Below, piece by piece: positions 33,427 to 35,354 of a DNA stretch of 35,354 bases (the first letter of the stretch is position 1; every line of letters begins with the position of its first letter). The stretch is from JAKPPT01 sp964630305 (lineage in GTDB: Bacteria > Spirochaetota > Spirochaetia > Treponematales > UBA12059), in contig CAZVTR010000027.1 of assembly GCA_964630305.1 (NCBI GenBank), positions 1 through 35,354 of the forward strand. Direction: 5' to 3'. The translations under genes and the position numbers were made by a program. Below the pieces are notes generated by a model. That model saw only the letters and a list, made by a program, of their open reading frames with translations, was not told the origin of the DNA and searched no databases.

Positions 33427-34550
33427 ACCAGTTTCTTTATGTATGCTCTCCTTCTTTTATGCTGACGCTTTTCATAGGCATCCCACATTGAAATAACCGC
33501 AGTATTATTTTCTAGTTCTCCAGCTGTTTCTGCTTTTTCTACACCATCCTCAATAGCATTTTTAGTTACTTCTGCGAGGAGCAAAGCATTAAGTCCGCGG
33601 TTTAAATATTCTTTTCTCACTGCTACAAGGTATAAATCAATAATTTTAGGATTTTTAAGTGCTTTTACAATATGTATCCATCCAAATGGGAATAACCGCC
33701 CCTGCGCCTTTTGCAAAGCACGAGAAAGTGACGGCATAGCAATGCCAAACCCAGCAACTCTATCCTGCTCATCAACAATTATTTTTGTATAACGAAGATT
33801 AATAAAACTTAAGTACTGTTTGATATATGCGTTGACCTGTTTTTCTGACAGAGGGACAGTCCCATAAAGATGCGCATAGGCTTCATCAATTATGTCAAAA
33901 ATCTGATGTGCATATTTTTTTGCCACTTCGCGTGCACTCTTTGCTTGAGCAAGATGCAAGTTTGAGCGTTTTAGAATGAGTTCATTCACCCGTCTAACCT
34001 TTTCTGGAATCTCTTTTGGAGCCTTTACTTCAAACTCAAGCCAATCGACATCTTTTACGTAACCAAGCGCTTCAAGATGGTCTTTATAATAGGCATGATT
34101 ATAAATCATAGGGAGTGTACCTAATTCGTTAAATCCTTCTACGAGCATGCCTTCTTTATCTAAGTCGGTAAATCCCATTGGTCCTTGAATCCCTTCCATA
34201 CCCTTGGACCGTGCCCATGCCTCAACAGTATCAAAAAGCGCTTTAGAGACTTCGCGGTCATCAATAAAATCGACCCAGCCAAACCGAGCATTTTTATGCC
34301 CCCATTTTTTTATTGCTTTATGTACTATGATACCTGCAATGCGGCCTACTAGTTTACCATCTTTCCAAGCAAGCCAATATTCAGCTTCTGCATCCTCAAA
34401 TGCGGGGTTTTTATCTTTTCGTAATGTGTTGTACTCATCAAATAAAAGCGGTGGAACCCAGCAATCATTACCTTTATATAACGAAAATGGAAACATAATA
34501 AACTTCTTAAGATCTCGTTTGGTTTTAACCTGTGTAATAGTAACAGCCAT
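33423..34550 (-). CDS. GNAT-like acetyltransferase-fold protein of unknown substrate
   Basis: A 375-residue soluble protein. It begins VTITQVKTKRDLKKFIMFPFSLYKGNDCWVPPLL, followed by the strand-loop YWLAWKDGKLVGRIAGII, a typical GNAT beta-hairpin. The C-terminal half repeats the pattern (VAGFGIAMPSLSRAL; DLYLVAVRKEYLNRGLNALLLAEV), with the latter as the acetyl-CoA-binding strand and helix. Large GNAT-like proteins of this size occur in Bacteroidetes and spirochaetes without known substrate. The ATG follows AAAGGAGTACCT, a strong ribosome binding site. The stop overlaps the start of the substrate-binding protein. Confidence 0.8.
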   Translation of the reverse strand: MAVTITQVKTKRDLKKFIMFPFSLYKGNDCWVPPLLFDEYNTLRKDKNPAFEDAEAEYWLAWKDGKLVGRIAGIIVHKAIKKWGHKNARFGWVDFIDDREVSKALFDTVEAWARSKGMEGIQGPMGFTDLDKEGMLVEGFNELGTLPMIYNHAYYKDHLEALGYVKDVDWLEFEVKAPKEIPEKVRRVNELILKRSNLHLAQAKSAREVAKKYAHQIFDIIDEAYAHLYGTVPLSEKQVNAYIKQYLSFINLRYTKIIVDEQDRVAGFGIAMPSLSRALQKAQGRLFPFGWIHIVKALKNPKIIDLYLVAVRKEYLNRGLNALLLAEVTKNAIEDGVEKAETAGELENNTAVISMWDAYEKRQHKRRRAYIKKLV

Positions 34551-34630
34551 AGGTACTCCTTTCCAATCTATACATCATCTTGCACATCTCCGCACCAGCA
34601 AAACATTAACAAATTACAACTTACTAAGCC

Positions 34631-34963
34631 TTAATGCTCGGCAATCTTTTCATTTATATTGAACTGCTTTTCCAGTTCGCGTTTAAAATCCTCAAGAGCA
34701 TGAATCGTCGCAGCAATAGCTGTATCCTGTACGGCTCCTCGGCCTATCCAGTCATTGCCTTCAAAAATATAGTAGTGATTGAGCAGCCCAGAAAGCTCAT
34801 CAATAGCTTCTTGCGTTGCAACAGGGTATTTATGACGCAACGATTCTGTCATTTCATTATAGTTTCTAGTATATAAAGCTTCAAGCCAAGATTCTTCCAT
34901 AATATCCTTATTTATGCCATCCAGAACAGTAATAGCATCTATCTCAAACTGGTCATTTACCAT
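34631..34963 (-). CDS. Small protein of unknown function
   Basis: Up to 110 residues, acidic, soluble, probably helical (ALEDFKRELEKQFNINEK at the end), with a conserved-looking middle (HYYIFEGNDWIGRGAVQDTAIAATIHAL). No family recognised. The ATG at 34963 lacks a good ribosome binding site. An internal ATG at 34900, preceded by AAGGATATT, would give 89 residues and is a fair alternative. It lies 80 bp upstream of the GNAT-like gene on the same strand. Confidence 0.62.
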   Translation of the reverse strand: MVNDQFEIDAITVLDGINKDIMEESWLEALYTRNYNEMTESLRHKYPVATQEAIDELSGLLNHYYIFEGNDWIGRGAVQDTAIAATIHALEDFKRELEKQFNINEKIAEH

Positions 34964-35010
34964 TCTGCGCGCTGTACACTATTTCGCTGCCGCAGCACAT
35001 GAAATCAAAG

Positions 35011-35036
35011 AAAAAGCCGCCCCTAAAGAGCGGCTT
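35011..35036 (-). terminator. Rho-independent terminator of the tRNA gene
   Basis: On the minus strand AAGCCGC pairs with GCGGCTT around a 9-nt loop (35014-35036), followed by TTT (35011-35013) and further T-rich sequence. It starts 3 nt after the tRNA discriminator base. Confidence 0.85.
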
Positions 35037-35039
35037 ACC

Positions 35040-35112
35040 TGGCGACGGGGGGGGTCGAACCCTCGACCTGACGGATATGAGCCGTATGCTCTGCCTGCTG
35101 AGCTACGTCGCC
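35040..35112 (-). tRNA. tRNA-Met (CAT), elongator type
   Basis: A 73-nt tRNA. The acceptor stem GGCGACG/CGTCGCC is perfectly paired, the D arm is GCTC...GAGC, the anticodon loop is CTCATAT (anticodon CAT), the T loop is TTCGACC and the discriminator is A. CCA is not encoded. The G1-C72 pair excludes the initiator. A lysidine-type Ile2 tRNA is less likely because the body resembles elongator Met. Two stem pairs are poor: T27-C43 and A50-C64, the latter inside a run of eight C. Followed directly by a terminator. Confidence 0.9.
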
Positions 35113-35148
35113 ATGTCACAAGCTTTATAGCAAAAAGGAGCACTTTTG

Positions 35149-35354
35149 TCAATTATAAGAACCACACTGTACGTTGAGTCGTGCAATTACAGCCAACCCA
35201 TCGAGAGCAAGGCTCCCATAGAACTCACTCCGTTCCGGCAAGAATTGTTTATATTTGGGATTGCCTGTAGCAATAATCCTTACCTGTTTCCTCTCATGTT
35301 CATCGCTCAGTGAGTCATTAATAATGGCCGTGCATAAAGCCGACATCGCGCCTC
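35149..35354 (-). CDS. C-terminal fragment of a gene entering from the right edge
   Basis: The minus frame is open from the window edge to a stop at 35149, giving 68 residues of a soluble alpha/beta protein (KQVRIIATGNPKYKQFLPER, FYGSLALDGLAVIARLNVQ). An ATG at 35346 could be internal. I cannot name the family. It ends 36 bp before the tRNA gene on the same strand and may be cotranscribed with it. Confidence 0.6.
   Translation of the reverse strand, partial: GAMSALCTAIINDSLSDEHERKQVRIIATGNPKYKQFLPERSEFYGSLALDGLAVIARLNVQCGSYN

Noticed and set aside
1..35354. CRISPR arrays, insertion sequences, prophage or integrase genes
   Set aside because: No regularly spaced repeats, transposase, integrase or terminal repeats with target duplications were seen.

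Overview
The window looks like a draft chromosomal segment of a spirochaete, most probably a Treponema-like member of the Spirochaetales. The evidence is a tandem pair of FlaB-type flagellins, each starting MIINHN, with a sigma-28 promoter of the spirochaetal TAAAG-N15-GCCGATA form. These are followed by flaG, fliD, two less familiar genes, a PilZ gene, tsaE and tsaB, an order I remember from treponemes. Lipoprotein signals and a PcnB-type poly(A) polymerase fit the same group. Two runs of exactly 100 N (10264-10363 and 33221-33320) are scaffold gaps.

Layout. (1) 1-2266, minus: the 5' part of a large gene of unknown function for an exported protein, open across the left edge. (2) 2377-15365, minus: eight genes, seven junctions overlapping or 5 nt apart, for a complete RND-type tripartite efflux system. 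In transcription order they are a TPR lipoprotein, a small lipoprotein, a TolC-like outer membrane factor, a membrane fusion lipoprotein, two large Ig-like lipoproteins and two different RND permeases. (3) 15598-18162, minus: a membrane histidine kinase (HAMP, two GAF domains, HisKA, HATPase) with no response regulator in the window. (4) 18379-22366, minus: pcnB, a DUF4912 protein, a GH57 branching-enzyme-like protein and a lipoprotein in one run. (5) 22526-23449, minus: a serine alpha/beta hydrolase. (6) 23557-32967, plus: the flagellar filament locus (flaB, flaB, flaG, fliD, an unknown helical protein, a PilZ protein), then a small unknown gene, tsaE, tsaB and a PAS/HD-GYP phosphodiesterase. 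(7) 32977-35354, minus: a gapped substrate-binding protein, a GNAT-like protein, a small unknown protein, an elongator tRNA-Met with its terminator, and the 3' end of another gene.

How the parts fit together. The efflux operon should build a TolC/adaptor/RND pump. The two Ig-like lipoproteins lie between adaptor and permeases and are translationally coupled to them, so they are probably dedicated but undescribed accessory parts. The flagellar locus has layered control: a sigma-28 promoter, a leader of about 230 nt, a hairpin with the same ATGGA loop just upstream of the Shine-Dalgarno of both flaB genes (a likely CsrA-type site), a 150-nt self-complementary element between the two flaB genes, and two hairpin/T-run terminators before flaG. 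A PilZ receptor and an HD-GYP phosphodiesterase in the same stretch tie it to cyclic di-GMP.

The most notable items are the Ig-like/RND efflux operon, the paired flaB leader hairpins, the intergenic element at 24793-24942, and a GH57 protein that appears to have lost its catalytic nucleophile.
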